Notes under the pieces: generated by a model
The model's input: only the letters and a program-made list of their open reading frames with translations
Database searches by the model: none
Told to the model about the DNA's origin: nothing
Made by a program: the position numbers and the translations under genes
Shown: positions 9,338-19,091 of the stretch, in pieces
Layout: each line of letters starts with the position of its first letter
Position numbering within the stretch: the first letter of the stretch is position 1
Assembly (NCBI GenBank): GCA_963826035.1
Contig: CAWGVZ010000015.1
Span: forward strand, 62,001 to 126,000
Direction: 5' to 3'
From: Actinophytocola sp963826035
Lineage (GTDB): Bacteria > Actinomycetota > Actinomycetes > Mycobacteriales > Pseudonocardiaceae
Length of the DNA: 64,000 bases

Positions 9338-11318
9338 CGACCTCTTCGCCGACGAGATCGCGGCGATGGCGGAAGACACCGACGACTTCGCGGTGCGGCG
9401 GCTCACCGCACAGGCGCTGCGGGAGTACGACGACCTGCTGGCCGACCCCGCCCGCCTGGCTCAGGTGGACAACGCCATCAACAGATTCGACGCCGCCGAT
9501 GCCGCGTTCCGCAGGGCTGCCGGGGCGGAGACCCAGGGTGACCACGTTGCCGCCGCGGCCGAGTACCGGAGGGCCGCGGAGTTCTCGATCGGGGACTCGA
9601 CGCTCAGGCTGGCCCACTGCCTAGCCCTGCTCGGCGAACACCGGGAAGCGCTGCGGTGGTGCGCCGAAGCCGAGGCCGAGGGCTTCGACGAAGCGGCTGA
9701 CCTGGCAGCGAGGTGCTCCGCGGCGTTGGGCGAGGCGGTGCCCTCCCGACCTGGGCCGGAGGTTCCGTTTGCCGTCGAACCCGAACCGGAACGGGCTAGT
9801 GGTCCGCGCAGGCCGGCGGACATGAGTGCGGATCCGGGCCTGACCCGCAGGCTCAAGGCGCTCGCGTGCACGGCGCCGTTGCACGACCTGGACGCCCGCA
9901 AGGTGATGCTGGACTGGCTGAGCCCGGGCGACTACCAGATGTCCGAGATCGCGCTGCGGATCATCGACCTGGTGACCATCGCCATGGACTTCGACCAGGG
10001 CGGCGGCCACGACGACGTCATTACGCGCGTCCTCCCGTTTGTCACGAGCCAGGCCGCGCACCGGCCGCTGCCCGAACACGAGCGGGTGGCTAGGTGGGTG
10101 CTCGAACGACTCATCAACGTGGGCACCGTCGATCGCACGTTCCAGCAGGTGTACGGCGTGATCGACCTCGACGGCGACTACCACCGCCTGCCCTTCAACT
10201 TCAAGATCGTGAAGGAGGTTCCGGGGCCGCGCGGGTCGTTGTCCCTCCGCACGAGCGACGAGGCCATCACGGTGCTCATCGGCGCTCTCGACACCGACGT
10301 CGAGTCCGCGCAGATCGCGGCCGAGGTCAAGCTGCAGAACCTAATCGAGCGGGGCAAGCTGGCCGATGCCCGGTCGGCGGCCGAGCAGGCCCGCTACCGC
10401 ACCGTGCAGTATGGCGAGTCGCTGCGGAGGCGACTGGAGGCCACCCGGCGCGACGTGCTCCTGGTCGACTGGGAGGACGAGCTGCCCAAGATGCTCAACG
10501 ACGCGCTGACCCACGTCGAGGGGCGGATGAGAGCCGAGCAGGACATCCAGGCCAGCATCGCGAAGCACCGCGACGACGCCGGCGCACCGGAACGCAAGCG
10601 TCATGCCGCGGAGTTGGTGGCGGTAGTGGAGGACTGCCTGCGCCGGCACACGCAGCTGCACGCCAGACTGCAGGGCGCGCGCTCGGTCTTCCGCGCGGAA
10701 CAGGACCGGCAGCAGTTCTCCGGTCCTCCGCGTCGTTCGGCGGTCAACCTCCATGGGCAGCTGCTCGAACCCGTGCTGGGACTGCCGGTCCGCACCGCCG
10801 TCGGCCCGGTGAGCACGTTCTTCCGGGTGGCGGCGGGTGTGACCACACCGGAGGTCGTGACGCTGTCCGGGCTGGTCTCCACGCTGCTCCGGCCGTCCGT
10901 GGAACCGCGGCAGATCGCCGGACCCGTCGTCCATCCCGTGCCTCAGGTACTCGAAGACGACGCCCGGTTCACGGACGAGCACTGGAAGCTCTCCGACACC
11001 CTGCTCGCTCTGCCCGGACAGGTCCGGACGCTCGGGGAACTAGTCGAGGAGGCGGCAGAGTACGACGACGACCTGCCCGTCCTGGTCGCGCTCCGGGCAA
11101 GCAACGCGCTCACCCCGGCGATCGACACAGCGCGCGGGACGAAACGCTCGCACGTGCTTGTGGCGGTCCCCGCAGGAATGATCTTCACCGGCCCGCGTGG
11201 CACGGCGCGCGGCGACGACCTGCTCGTGACCGCCGCCGAGCTCCGCGAGCCTGTGAAAGCCAATCAGCCGGTGGCCGGCGGCGACATCTCACCCGATGAT
11301 TCCGAGGAAGTGGCATGA
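9327..11318 (+). CDS. JetA-like (kleisin-position) subunit with N-terminal TPR-like region
   Basis: This 663-residue protein is the first of four genes in Wadjet-like order. Residues 1-135 are helical, with TPR-like units (AAAEYRRAAEFSIGDSTLRL and ALLGEHREALRWCAEAEAEG). After a Pro-rich linker (about 135-170) comes a large mixed region with DARKVMLDWLSPGDYQMSEI and a long coiled-coil-forming stretch (about 340-460). By position and size it corresponds to JetA, the kleisin-like bridge of the SMC complex; this is inferred from synteny, not from a recognised domain signature. The TPR-like front is unusual for JetA. It overlaps both neighbours (11 bases with the sigma gene, ATGA with jetB). Confidence 0.7.
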   Translation: MDLDDLFADEIAAMAEDTDDFAVRRLTAQALREYDDLLADPARLAQVDNAINRFDAADAAFRRAAGAETQGDHVAAAAEYRRAAEFSIGDSTLRLAHCLALLGEHREALRWCAEAEAEGFDEAADLAARCSAALGEAVPSRPGPEVPFAVEPEPERASGPRRPADMSADPGLTRRLKALACTAPLHDLDARKVMLDWLSPGDYQMSEIALRIIDLVTIAMDFDQGGGHDDVITRVLPFVTSQAAHRPLPEHERVARWVLERLINVGTVDRTFQQVYGVIDLDGDYHRLPFNFKIVKEVPGPRGSLSLRTSDEAITVLIGALDTDVESAQIAAEVKLQNLIERGKLADARSAAEQARYRTVQYGESLRRRLEATRRDVLLVDWEDELPKMLNDALTHVEGRMRAEQDIQASIAKHRDDAGAPERKRHAAELVAVVEDCLRRHTQLHARLQGARSVFRAEQDRQQFSGPPRRSAVNLHGQLLEPVLGLPVRTAVGPVSTFFRVAAGVTTPEVVTLSGLVSTLLRPSVEPRQIAGPVVHPVPQVLEDDARFTDEHWKLSDTLLALPGQVRTLGELVEEAAEYDDDLPVLVALRASNALTPAIDTARGTKRSHVLVAVPAGMIFTGPRGTARGDDLLVTAAELREPVKANQPVAGGDISPDDSEEVA

Positions 11319-12106
11319 CCCTCTCCACCGACGCCGAAGATGCGGCCAGGCTGATCGCATTCGGCTTGCGTCCCAAGCAGTTGCCCGGCCGCGACACGGA
11401 GTACCGGGAGCTGGTGCGCCGCTACACCCAGGACGATGTGTTCGCCGGTCTGGCCACGGCCGTCGCGACCGGATTCGGCCTGACGGTCGTCGACGTCAGC
11501 GCCCGCAGCGGTGTCGTGCTGGTCGCGACGCCCGGATCCGTGTTCGAGACGAAGATGGACGACTACGCGCGCCACATCTCGACCAAGGAACGACGCGACA
11601 CGCAGAAGGTGCTGCACGGCATCGCCCACCTCGCCATCGCGGCGCTCGGTTTCCCGCGCGCGGACGACCTGGCGGACGACACGTACCTCGGCCGGGTGTC
11701 CGTCGAGCAGATCGACCTGGTGGTCCGCGAGACGTGCCGCCTGCTCGACGAACGGGCCGCCCGCGCCGACGAGGACACCGACGGGACCGTCGAGGACGGC
11801 GAGCTCGAACGCGCCTGGCGTGCCTACCAGCGTCGCCCGGCGGTCGCCTCCACCAAAGACAACCGGGCCAACCCCGACACCACCCGGCAGATCGTCCGTA
11901 GGGCGTTGAAGTACCTCGCCGAACGCGGGCTGCTGCACCCGGTCGGCGAGGAGCTCGACGAGGTCTACCGCACGACCCACCGCTACCAGGTGCACGTGCG
12001 GGAACTCGCCTCCCATGCCGCGTTGAAGGAACTCATCGAGCTGGGCGCGGTGCCAAGGATGACCGGCGCGACGCTCACCAGCCAACCCGCCGACCAGCTG
12101 CACTGA
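11315..12106 (+). CDS. JetB-like (KITE/MukE-position) subunit
   Basis: A 263-residue predicted winged-helix protein that starts within the stop of the preceding gene (ATGA). The C-terminal part, RQIVRRALKYLAERGLLHPV then YRTTHRYQVHVRELA, has the helix-helix-wing pattern of the MukE/JetB KITE subunits, which bind the kleisin and load the SMC. The middle region is rich in acidic residues (DEDTDGTVEDGELE). Assignment rests on size, fold-like pattern and position between the JetA- and SMC-like genes. The start codon is unambiguous from the overlap. Confidence 0.72.
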   Translation: MTLSTDAEDAARLIAFGLRPKQLPGRDTEYRELVRRYTQDDVFAGLATAVATGFGLTVVDVSARSGVVLVATPGSVFETKMDDYARHISTKERRDTQKVLHGIAHLAIAALGFPRADDLADDTYLGRVSVEQIDLVVRETCRLLDERAARADEDTDGTVEDGELERAWRAYQRRPAVASTKDNRANPDTTRQIVRRALKYLAERGLLHPVGEELDEVYRTTHRYQVHVRELASHAALKELIELGAVPRMTGATLTSQPADQLH

Positions 12107-12118
12107 AGGAAGATCCAG

Positions 12119-15100
12119 TTGTACGAACTGACTCGCGTCCGCCTTTACTCCGTCGGCCCTCCCGGCGCCCGGTACGAGGACGTCACGATCGACCTGTCCC
12201 AGGTGGGAAAGCCGGTGGCGCACGCCCAGTTGCCGTTGTACGGCGAGGCGTCGGTCTTCCGGCCGTCGCCCGCGTCGGTGCTGTTCCTCGAGAACGGCGG
12301 CGGCAAGTCCGTGCTCATCAAGCTCGTCTTCTCGGTGATGCTGCCGGGGCGCCGCCAGATCGTGGGCACCTCCAACACCCGCGTGCTCGACAAGTTCGTC
12401 GAGCGCGGCGACGTTGCCCACGTCGTCCTGGAGTGGATGCATACCGAGACCGGCAGGCTCCTGATCACCGGCAAGGTGGCGGAGTGGCGGCCGCGCAGGA
12501 ACAGCGCCGAGGACGGGCTGTCCGAGATCTGGTACTCGCTGCGTCCGGGCCGGTCGGTCGATGTCTCCTCACTGCCGTTCGCCGAGGACGGGAACAACCT
12601 GGTGCTCGGCGAGTTCCGTTCGCGGCTCATCGATCTGTATGACCAGGACCCGTCGCTGGAGCTGTTCTGGGAGGATCGGCACAGGAGGTGGGCGGACCGG
12701 CTGACGACGCTGGGACTCGATCCCGAGCTGTTCGAGTTCCAGCGCAAGATGAACGCGGGCGAGGGCGAGGCTGCGGAGGCCTTCACCTTCAACACGGACG
12801 AGGCGCTCGTTGAGTTCCTGCTGAAGGCGGTGCTCCCGAACGCGGACGCGGTGAGCCTGGAGGACTCGCTGGATGAGTTCGCCGGCACGCTGGCCAACCG
12901 GAACGCGCTCGAACTGGAGCGCGACTTCGTGGCCGCGGTGCTCGACCACCTCACGCCCCTCGCCGTCCAGCACGGGCTCGCCGAGACCGCCAAGCACGAC
13001 CTGGTCAGACGTGAGGTCGAGCGCCAGGGGTTCGTCGCGACGGTGGTGGCGCGGGCCGAACGGGAACAGGCGCTCGAGGCCGTGCGGCAGACCGAGCTCG
13101 GCCTGGCCGAGACAGCCCTGAACGACGCACGAAAGCACCAGGACGCCGTGACGGACCTGCGCACCGAACTCGCCCGGCGGCTGGCCAAGTTCCGCGTTGA
13201 CGAGGCCAGCGAGGCGTTCAATGCCGCCGACAAGGCTTGTGGAACCGCTGCCGCTCTCGTACAGGCCTGGGAAGCGACCGGACCGCTGATCGACTACAGG
13301 ACCAAGGACGAGGTCGTCGCACAGCTGCGCGAGGTGCTGGGGCGCAAGCAGGATGCGGAGGCGGAAGCGCTCCGCATCCGCGACACCCACGCGGGCGCTC
13401 TCATCCGGGCGCTGCTGGCAGCCGCCACGATGGCGGTGCGCGCGGCCGGTGAGGAGGAGAAGGCGGCCGGGCGATCAGCCGAGGAGGCGACCAAGGCGCA
13501 GAAGGAGTCGGACGCCGCCGCCGAGGCCGCCGCGTCCGCCAAGGCGACCGCGGAACGTCTCGACGGCGCGGTCGCCGAGGTGACCGCCGAGGTCGAAGTC
13601 GCGGTTCGGGACGGCCTGGTCGCCGACATCGCGTCGGTGCCGGCGACGGCCGAGCTGCTGGTGGAGCAGGCATGCCTGGCCGAGGCTGCGGTCGGCGAGC
13701 AAGAGGCGAGGATCACCGAACTGGACAGCGCCGTGGACACGGCCCAGGCGGCTCTCGTCGAAGCGCGCGGACAGGAGTCCACAGCCAAGTCCGAGCACGG
13801 CAAGGCATCGGCAGCCGTGGCCGCCGCGGACGCCGCGATGACCACGTTCGCCGCCGAGCCGAGGCTGGCCGCGCTCGTCGAGGGAACGGAGGTGGTCTTC
13901 GAACTCGACCACGAACGGTTGGTATCGGGGCTGACGGAGGCGCTGGACGCCGCCGACCGGGATCGCACGGGGATCCGCGTGGCCCAGGCGGCCGACGAAC
14001 GCGCCCGGGTCGCCCTCGACAGCGCTGACAACGCGCTGCACCCGCCCGCACCCGAGGTCGAGGACCTCGTCCGGTTGCTCGACGACGAGGGCATCCGGTG
14101 CCACAGCGGGTGGGACGTGCTCGCCGACATCCCCGACGAGGGTGACCGCCGCGAGCTCGTGGCACGGTTGCCCCATCTCGCCGCCGGTGTGCTCCTCAAC
14201 GACCCGGACGAGCTCGAACGCGCCCGAACGCTCGTGGCGAGGCGGGGATACGAACCCACCTCGCTCGTCGCGGTCGCCAGCACCCAGTCCTTCGACCTCG
14301 ACACCGAGTCCGATTTCGACCTGATCCCCCAAGGGGAAGCGGGCTTCGTCGTCCCGCCGAACCCGGCACTGTACGACCACGACGCCGCGCGAGCCGAATG
14401 TGCCCGCATCACCGAACGGCACGTCGAACGTCTGCAGCAGCTCGCCGACCTCGACGAGCGCTACGCCGCAGACCAGCGCCTCAAGGCTCGGTTGCTGCAG
14501 TGGCGCGAGGAGTACCCACCTGGCAAGTACGGGGAGCTATGCGGCCTGCGGAGCACTACCTCCGAAAACCTCGCCACGGCAGAGGAAACGACACGTCAGC
14601 ACGTCGCCGAGGTCGCTGAGTTCATCAAACTCAGAACCGGTGCCCGAGAGGTCCGCGCTGGTCTGGGCACGGCGGCTCGCCTCGCCCGGACCAGGGCGGA
14701 CCGGCTGTCGCGGCTGCGGGAACGCGTCGCACAAAGCGAGGCATGGCAACAAGAAGCCGTCGAAGCGCGTGCCGCCGAAGAAGCGGAGAAGGCACGGACG
14801 ACGGCGGCCCGAGCGCGGCGAGAAGCGGCCGTGGTGCATGTGCGCGAGCACGAACGGCTGGCGGACCGGCATAGGGCGACGGCGGAGCGTCTCCGCGGGG
14901 AGGTGATCGAGGTCGGCGGCGACGCGGGAGCCACTGCCGAGCCGGACCCGTTGGCACAGCCGGTCCCTGTGCTTCGTCGACTGCTGGCCGAGGCCGAGAC
15001 CCTCTACGTGAAGGCCCAGGTCGGCTCCGATCTGCTGACGGAGGTCGCCAACGCGAAGAATGCCGCGAAGGAGGCACGCCGCGTGCTGAGGCCGTTCCCG

Positions 15101-16586
15101 GAGCCGATTCGCGTGCAGGCCGCACAACTGATCGAGACTCCGGAGGGCGCCGACATGGCAGGACGTGCGGCCGCGCTGGCCGCCGCGAAGTCTAAACAGG
15201 ACAGAGCGGGTGCGGAGCGGGACGCGGCTCTGGGAACGTTGAACCAGCAAATCGCCCTGTATGACGTGCTGCCCGCACCGAGCGGGCCTGTCGTTCTGCC
15301 GGAGGAACCGGCTGACACCTCTGCCGCGCGGCGGCTCCTCACCGCCGCCGAGGCTGCGCTCCGGGAGGCGGTGTCATCGGTGTCCGGCAAGGAAGCGGCG
15401 TGCACTAAGGCGAGTGGCTCGCTTCGGCTGGTGCGACAGGTCGTCGCCGGGTTCGCCAGGATCACCGACAACCAGGCGTTGGAGGACGAGCAGGACGCGG
15501 TCGGCGGCGCCGTGGTCGTGGCGCCGTACGAGGGCGATCCCGCGAGAGCGTGGGAACGGCATCTCGATCTGGCGAAGGCTGTGAAGGAGTGCGGTAAGGC
15601 CTGCGTTGCCGCGGACAAGCTGGTGAACCAGCTGGCAGAGGCGCTGCGCACGACTGCGTCCGACGCCCGGTTCCACAAACTGGTCTCGGCTGCGCGCACC
15701 CAGATCACCTCGGTGCCGCCGAGCGAGCTTCCCGCAGCACGCCGGGAACTGGAGGACGTTGTTGCAGCCGAGGCTCCGCGGTCTTTCCGAGGACCTCGCG
15801 CACAGCGACAGGCATCGCGCCATCATCATCGGGCGCCTGCGAGGCATGGTGGAAAACGCGCTCCGCACCCTGCGTCAGGCGCAGCGATTGTCGCGCCTGC
15901 CCGCAGGTCTCGGCGACTGGTCGGGGCAGGAGTTCCTGCGTTTCACCTTCACCCCGGTCGAAGGTGAGGTGCTCACTCAGCAGTTGTCCGAGGTCGTCGA
16001 CGAGGCCGCACGGCGCGCGACCGCGAAGCGGGACGGCACGAGCGTTCTGCTCAACGGAGTGCGAGCGGCGGCGCCGAAGGGCTTCATGGTGACGATGCTC
16101 AAACCGGACGCCGTACTCCGCGCCGAACGCGTGCGGGTGTCCGACGTCGGCGACGTGTTCTCCGGCGGCCAGCACCTGACTGCCGCGATCATGCTGTACT
16201 GCACGCTCGCCGCTCTGCGCGCCAACAACCAGGGCCGCGTCCACGAGCGCCACTCCGGTGTGCTGTTCCTGGACAACCCGATCGGGCGGGCGTCCGCGGG
16301 CTACCTGCTCGACCTGCAACGCTCCGTTGCCGCCGCGCTGGGCGTACAGCTCGTCTACACGACCGGGCTGTTCGACGCCGAGGCGCTGGGCGCGTTCCCG
16401 CTCATCGTGCGGCTGCGCAACGACGCCGACCGGCACGCCGGGCGCAGGTACCTGTCGGTGGATCCGCGTGTGGACGAAGTTCTTAAGGAACGCGACAAGA
16501 AGCCGGACGGCACGCCGAGGCCGCCGGACACGGCCTGGTTGACGGCCAGCCGCGTTGTGTTGATGGAGCGCCGACATGGCGAGTGA
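12119..16586 (+). CDS. JetC-like SMC ATPase, one frameshift near the C-terminus
   Basis: The motor of the system: an SMC/MukB-like protein that would extrude DNA loops. The TTG start at 12119 follows AAGGAAGAT. The Walker A motif FLENGGGKSVLIKL lies at residues 57-70. Very long Ala/Glu/Arg-rich coiled coils (about 300-560, 800-1000) flank a hinge-like middle. The first frame covers residues 1 to about 1215; the correct frame then shifts by one at about 15755-15790, and continues SEDLAHSDRHR, DWSGQEFLRF, the ABC signature FSGGQHLTAAIML and Walker B GVLFLDNPIG to 16586. Without the second part the ATPase lacks its signature and Walker B. The full product would be about 1490 residues. Confidence 0.85.
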
Positions 16587-17715
16587 CGCCCGGAGTGCCA
16601 CGGAAACACACGACTTGCTCGTTCAGCGGGCACGGAACCGAGGCTGGCAGGGCACCAGTGCGACCAGGGTGAGCCTGGACGAAGTCCGCCACGCCTTTGC
16701 CGAGGCCCGCAGAGGACGAATGGCCGAAACACAACCGGAGTTGGCCCTGGCGGCGTGTCTGGAGGTGCTGCGCGACCGCGGAGTGCTCGCCCCGATGCAC
16801 GCCACGAACCGTGAGAAAACGCCTCTGGCCCAAGGCTTCCGGCTCGCGGCAGTCGTTGAGACCGCGCCGCGTGAGGTCCCGAACATGCCGATCTGGCACC
16901 GGGAGCTGTACGACCTGGCGAAACACTGGCGCTCCGCCCAGCCGCTGCGCCGTGCGCAGTACGCCGCGGTAAACCGGTGGCTGAAGAGTAGACCGGACCG
17001 AACCGAGGTGCCGCTCCGGGAGCGCTGTCTCGACGTGTTCGCCGTGTTCGGCGATCCGGAGTGTCACTCGGACGCGGAGAAGTCGCTGGATCGCAAAACG
17101 ACCGTGGCGCTGTTCGGCGAGGAGGACCGGCTTATGTCGGTCCTGCGCACGTTCCGTACTCCGCCGCCGTTGCTGACGGAGGTGGTCACGGAGGTGGTCA
17201 CGGAGGACGACGGCAGCGGTTTCGGCAGGGTCGGCGCCGGTGATCTGCTTTTGGTGCTGGAGAACAGCACGACGTGGTGGTCGATCGTCAACGCCCTGCC
17301 CTCGCCCGATGAGCACAGGGTGGGATACGTCGCGTGGGGCCTCGGCGGAAGCTTCACCCGGTCCGTCGAGTCCATCGCCGAACGCCATCGCATCTCGGAG
17401 GTGAGGTACTTCGGGGATCTCGACTTCAGCGGTGTCCGCATCCCGTCCCAGGCAGCGGCGGCGGCCAGAAGACGGGGCTTGCCTGCCGTGGTGCCGGCGA
17501 CCCGCCTCTACGCCGCGTTGCTCGCACTCGGGCGTCCCGCACCCGCTCGCGACGGCGTGCCGTTGGAGAAGGCGCGTCCATTCCTGGAGTGGCTCGCGCC
17601 GGAGCATCGTGCGCCGGTCGAGGACCTGCTGTCCACGGACACCCGCCTCGCGCAGGAGTGGGTCGGCACGCGCCACTTGAAGAACACGACCGACTGGCTC
17701 GAAGATCTCAGATGA
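16576..17715 (+). CDS. JetD-like topoisomerase-VI-type nuclease subunit (DUF3322/DUF2220-like)
   Basis: A 379-residue protein starting 11 bases inside the end of the SMC gene. The C-terminal half carries a TOPRIM-type metal site: Glu in LLLVLENSTTWW (about residue 222) and Asp-x-Asp in VRYFGDLDFSGVRI (about 285). These are the JetD hallmarks used to cleave circular DNA trapped by the SMC. The N-terminal half is an arm-like region. A small in-frame direct repeat (GAGGTGGTCACG twice, 17179-17202) gives TEVVTEVVTE between the halves. It is the last gene of the operon; a gene on the other strand ends 17 bases beyond. Confidence 0.83.
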   Translation: MASDARSATETHDLLVQRARNRGWQGTSATRVSLDEVRHAFAEARRGRMAETQPELALAACLEVLRDRGVLAPMHATNREKTPLAQGFRLAAVVETAPREVPNMPIWHRELYDLAKHWRSAQPLRRAQYAAVNRWLKSRPDRTEVPLRERCLDVFAVFGDPECHSDAEKSLDRKTTVALFGEEDRLMSVLRTFRTPPPLLTEVVTEVVTEDDGSGFGRVGAGDLLLVLENSTTWWSIVNALPSPDEHRVGYVAWGLGGSFTRSVESIAERHRISEVRYFGDLDFSGVRIPSQAAAAARRRGLPAVVPATRLYAALLALGRPAPARDGVPLEKARPFLEWLAPEHRAPVEDLLSTDTRLAQEWVGTRHLKNTTDWLEDLR

Positions 17716-17731
17716 ATCCAGGGTGCGCCAA

Positions 17732-18001
17732 CTAGCTCGCCGTTCGTCTCCGGACGATGACAGTCCCGTCGCCGGTCGTCATCGACTTCCACGGTGACCG
17801 TGGACGGCCGCGCGCGAGCCACACGCACAGAACTAATGGCCAGAAAGCCACAGTCCCCATCTGTGTAACGAACCAAGGCAGGCTTCCGAAGATCGTCCCT
17901 GCTCCCACTCGGCCTCGTTGACTTAGGCGGACGCGGGACCGGGCGACGCCAGCAGAAACGAAGCAGCCAATCAGATACGTAAGCGCAATCGCTACACCCA
18001 T
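17732..18001 (-). CDS. small two-helix membrane protein, paralogue of 18718-19029
   Basis: An 89-residue protein whose ATG at 18001 has GGAGG about 10 bases upstream; a longer reading to 18055 is possible but lacks a site. It has an N-terminal membrane helix (ALTYLIGCFVSAGVA), a short polar stretch, then a second helix (VAFWPLVLCVWLA) and the ending GRPRSPWKSM. The pattern IGxFV...FWxxVLxVWLxxGxPxxPW is shared with the gene at 18718. It is convergent with jetD. The function is unknown. Confidence 0.62.
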   Translation of the reverse strand: MGVAIALTYLIGCFVSAGVARSRVRLSQRGRVGAGTIFGSLPWFVTQMGTVAFWPLVLCVWLARGRPRSPWKSMTTGDGTVIVRRRTAS

Positions 18002-18717
18002 GTCACCATGCCTCCAAAATAAGAACCCAACAGGTACATCTCGCCCGCAGCACACTTGATTCGACCACCTACGTCGTCGGACGGACGTGGTCTGTTACGT
18101 GAACATGTCAGCCTCGGCCGGCAACGACGGCATATCTGCTGACCGGTGCGAGTGGTTGATACCGAGATGCTGATGAATTCTGTCCAGATTCTGACCACTT
18201 GCCACCAGAGTACGGATCAGCGACTGCCTGTCGGCCTACAGATGGGCAGGCTCCTCTGTCATGATCTCATAGATCCTCGAAGAACGCTCTGAGCGCAGCG
18301 AAACCACGATCATGAATTTGGTGACCACCACCCAGGCCTTTGTCGACGGTGCAGATGCAGGTGAACGGCTGGTGGAACACGGAGCTCTACGTGCGTTCGA
18401 GCGTGGTGGTGAGTGCGGCCGCTGTTCGTCCCGAGCCCACCGCGTAGATCGCGGCTGCCCTCGCGAACTGAAGGTCAAACTGGGTAGTGACCATCAACTA
18501 CACGGCAGCGATGGGCTGATCCAATGATTGCTCGAACTACCTCGTCGACGAGGTTGACCTGATCATCGTTTTGGATGCGGCCATCGAACTGATCGAGTGG
18601 CTGTGGAGCCCGAAATGGCCATATACGGGACAGGGCAATAATTCTCATGCGTAACAGATCGGCTGCACGTGACGACACAGGCGCCAAACAGGTGTGCACG
18701 GATGACGTGGAGAGACC
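18002..18717. other. intergenic region between the paired membrane-protein genes
   Basis: Short frames exist on both strands, but none has a believable protein sequence with a ribosome site. The region separates two divergently transcribed paralogues and presumably carries their promoters. No repeat or RNA gene was recognised. Confidence 0.4.
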
Positions 18718-19029
18718 ATGGAAATCGTCGGCTTCGCGCTCGCGATCGGCTATGTGATCGGCATGTTCGTCGCGGCGTCCTACTATCGGAGGCGGTGCGG
18801 GCTGACCGACCTCAAGATGCGTTACAGCATCGACTGGCGCGAGTTCTTCCTCCGCAACCCGCACTTCTTCTTGTGGATGTACGTCAAGATCCTGTTCTGG
18901 GCCGTGGTGCTCGTCGTGTGGCTGGTCGCCGGACAGCCCGCGTGCCCGTGGCGGGCCGTGATCAACATTCGAGGCGTACCGGCGCGGAAGATCGCCTGGG
19001 TGGGGTTCCGACCCGCTGCCCGGCAATAA
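18718..19029 (+). CDS. small two-helix membrane protein, paralogue of 17732-18001
   Basis: A 103-residue protein; the ATG at 18718 follows GGAGA at 18709-18713. Helix 1 is ALAIGYVIGMFVAASYY and helix 2 is YVKILFWAVVLVVWLVAG, followed by QPACPWRAV. The order and spacing of conserved residues match the reverse-strand gene at 17732-18001, so the two are diverged copies. It sits just upstream of the SEFIR gene and may be co-transcribed with it. It could be a membrane anchor or effector; no known family was recognised. Confidence 0.65.
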   Translation: MEIVGFALAIGYVIGMFVAASYYRRRCGLTDLKMRYSIDWREFFLRNPHFFLWMYVKILFWAVVLVVWLVAGQPACPWRAVINIRGVPARKIAWVGFRPAARQ

Positions 19030-19091
19030 CACAGGAAGTCGTGGGGGTCGACGCGATCGACTCGACTCCCAACGGAAATCGGAGACGGCAC

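Noticed and set aside
12145..14422. Long reverse-strand ORFs opposite the SMC gene
   Set aside because: Ser/Arg-rich or Val/Gly-rich shadow frames caused by GC-biased third positions in jetC.
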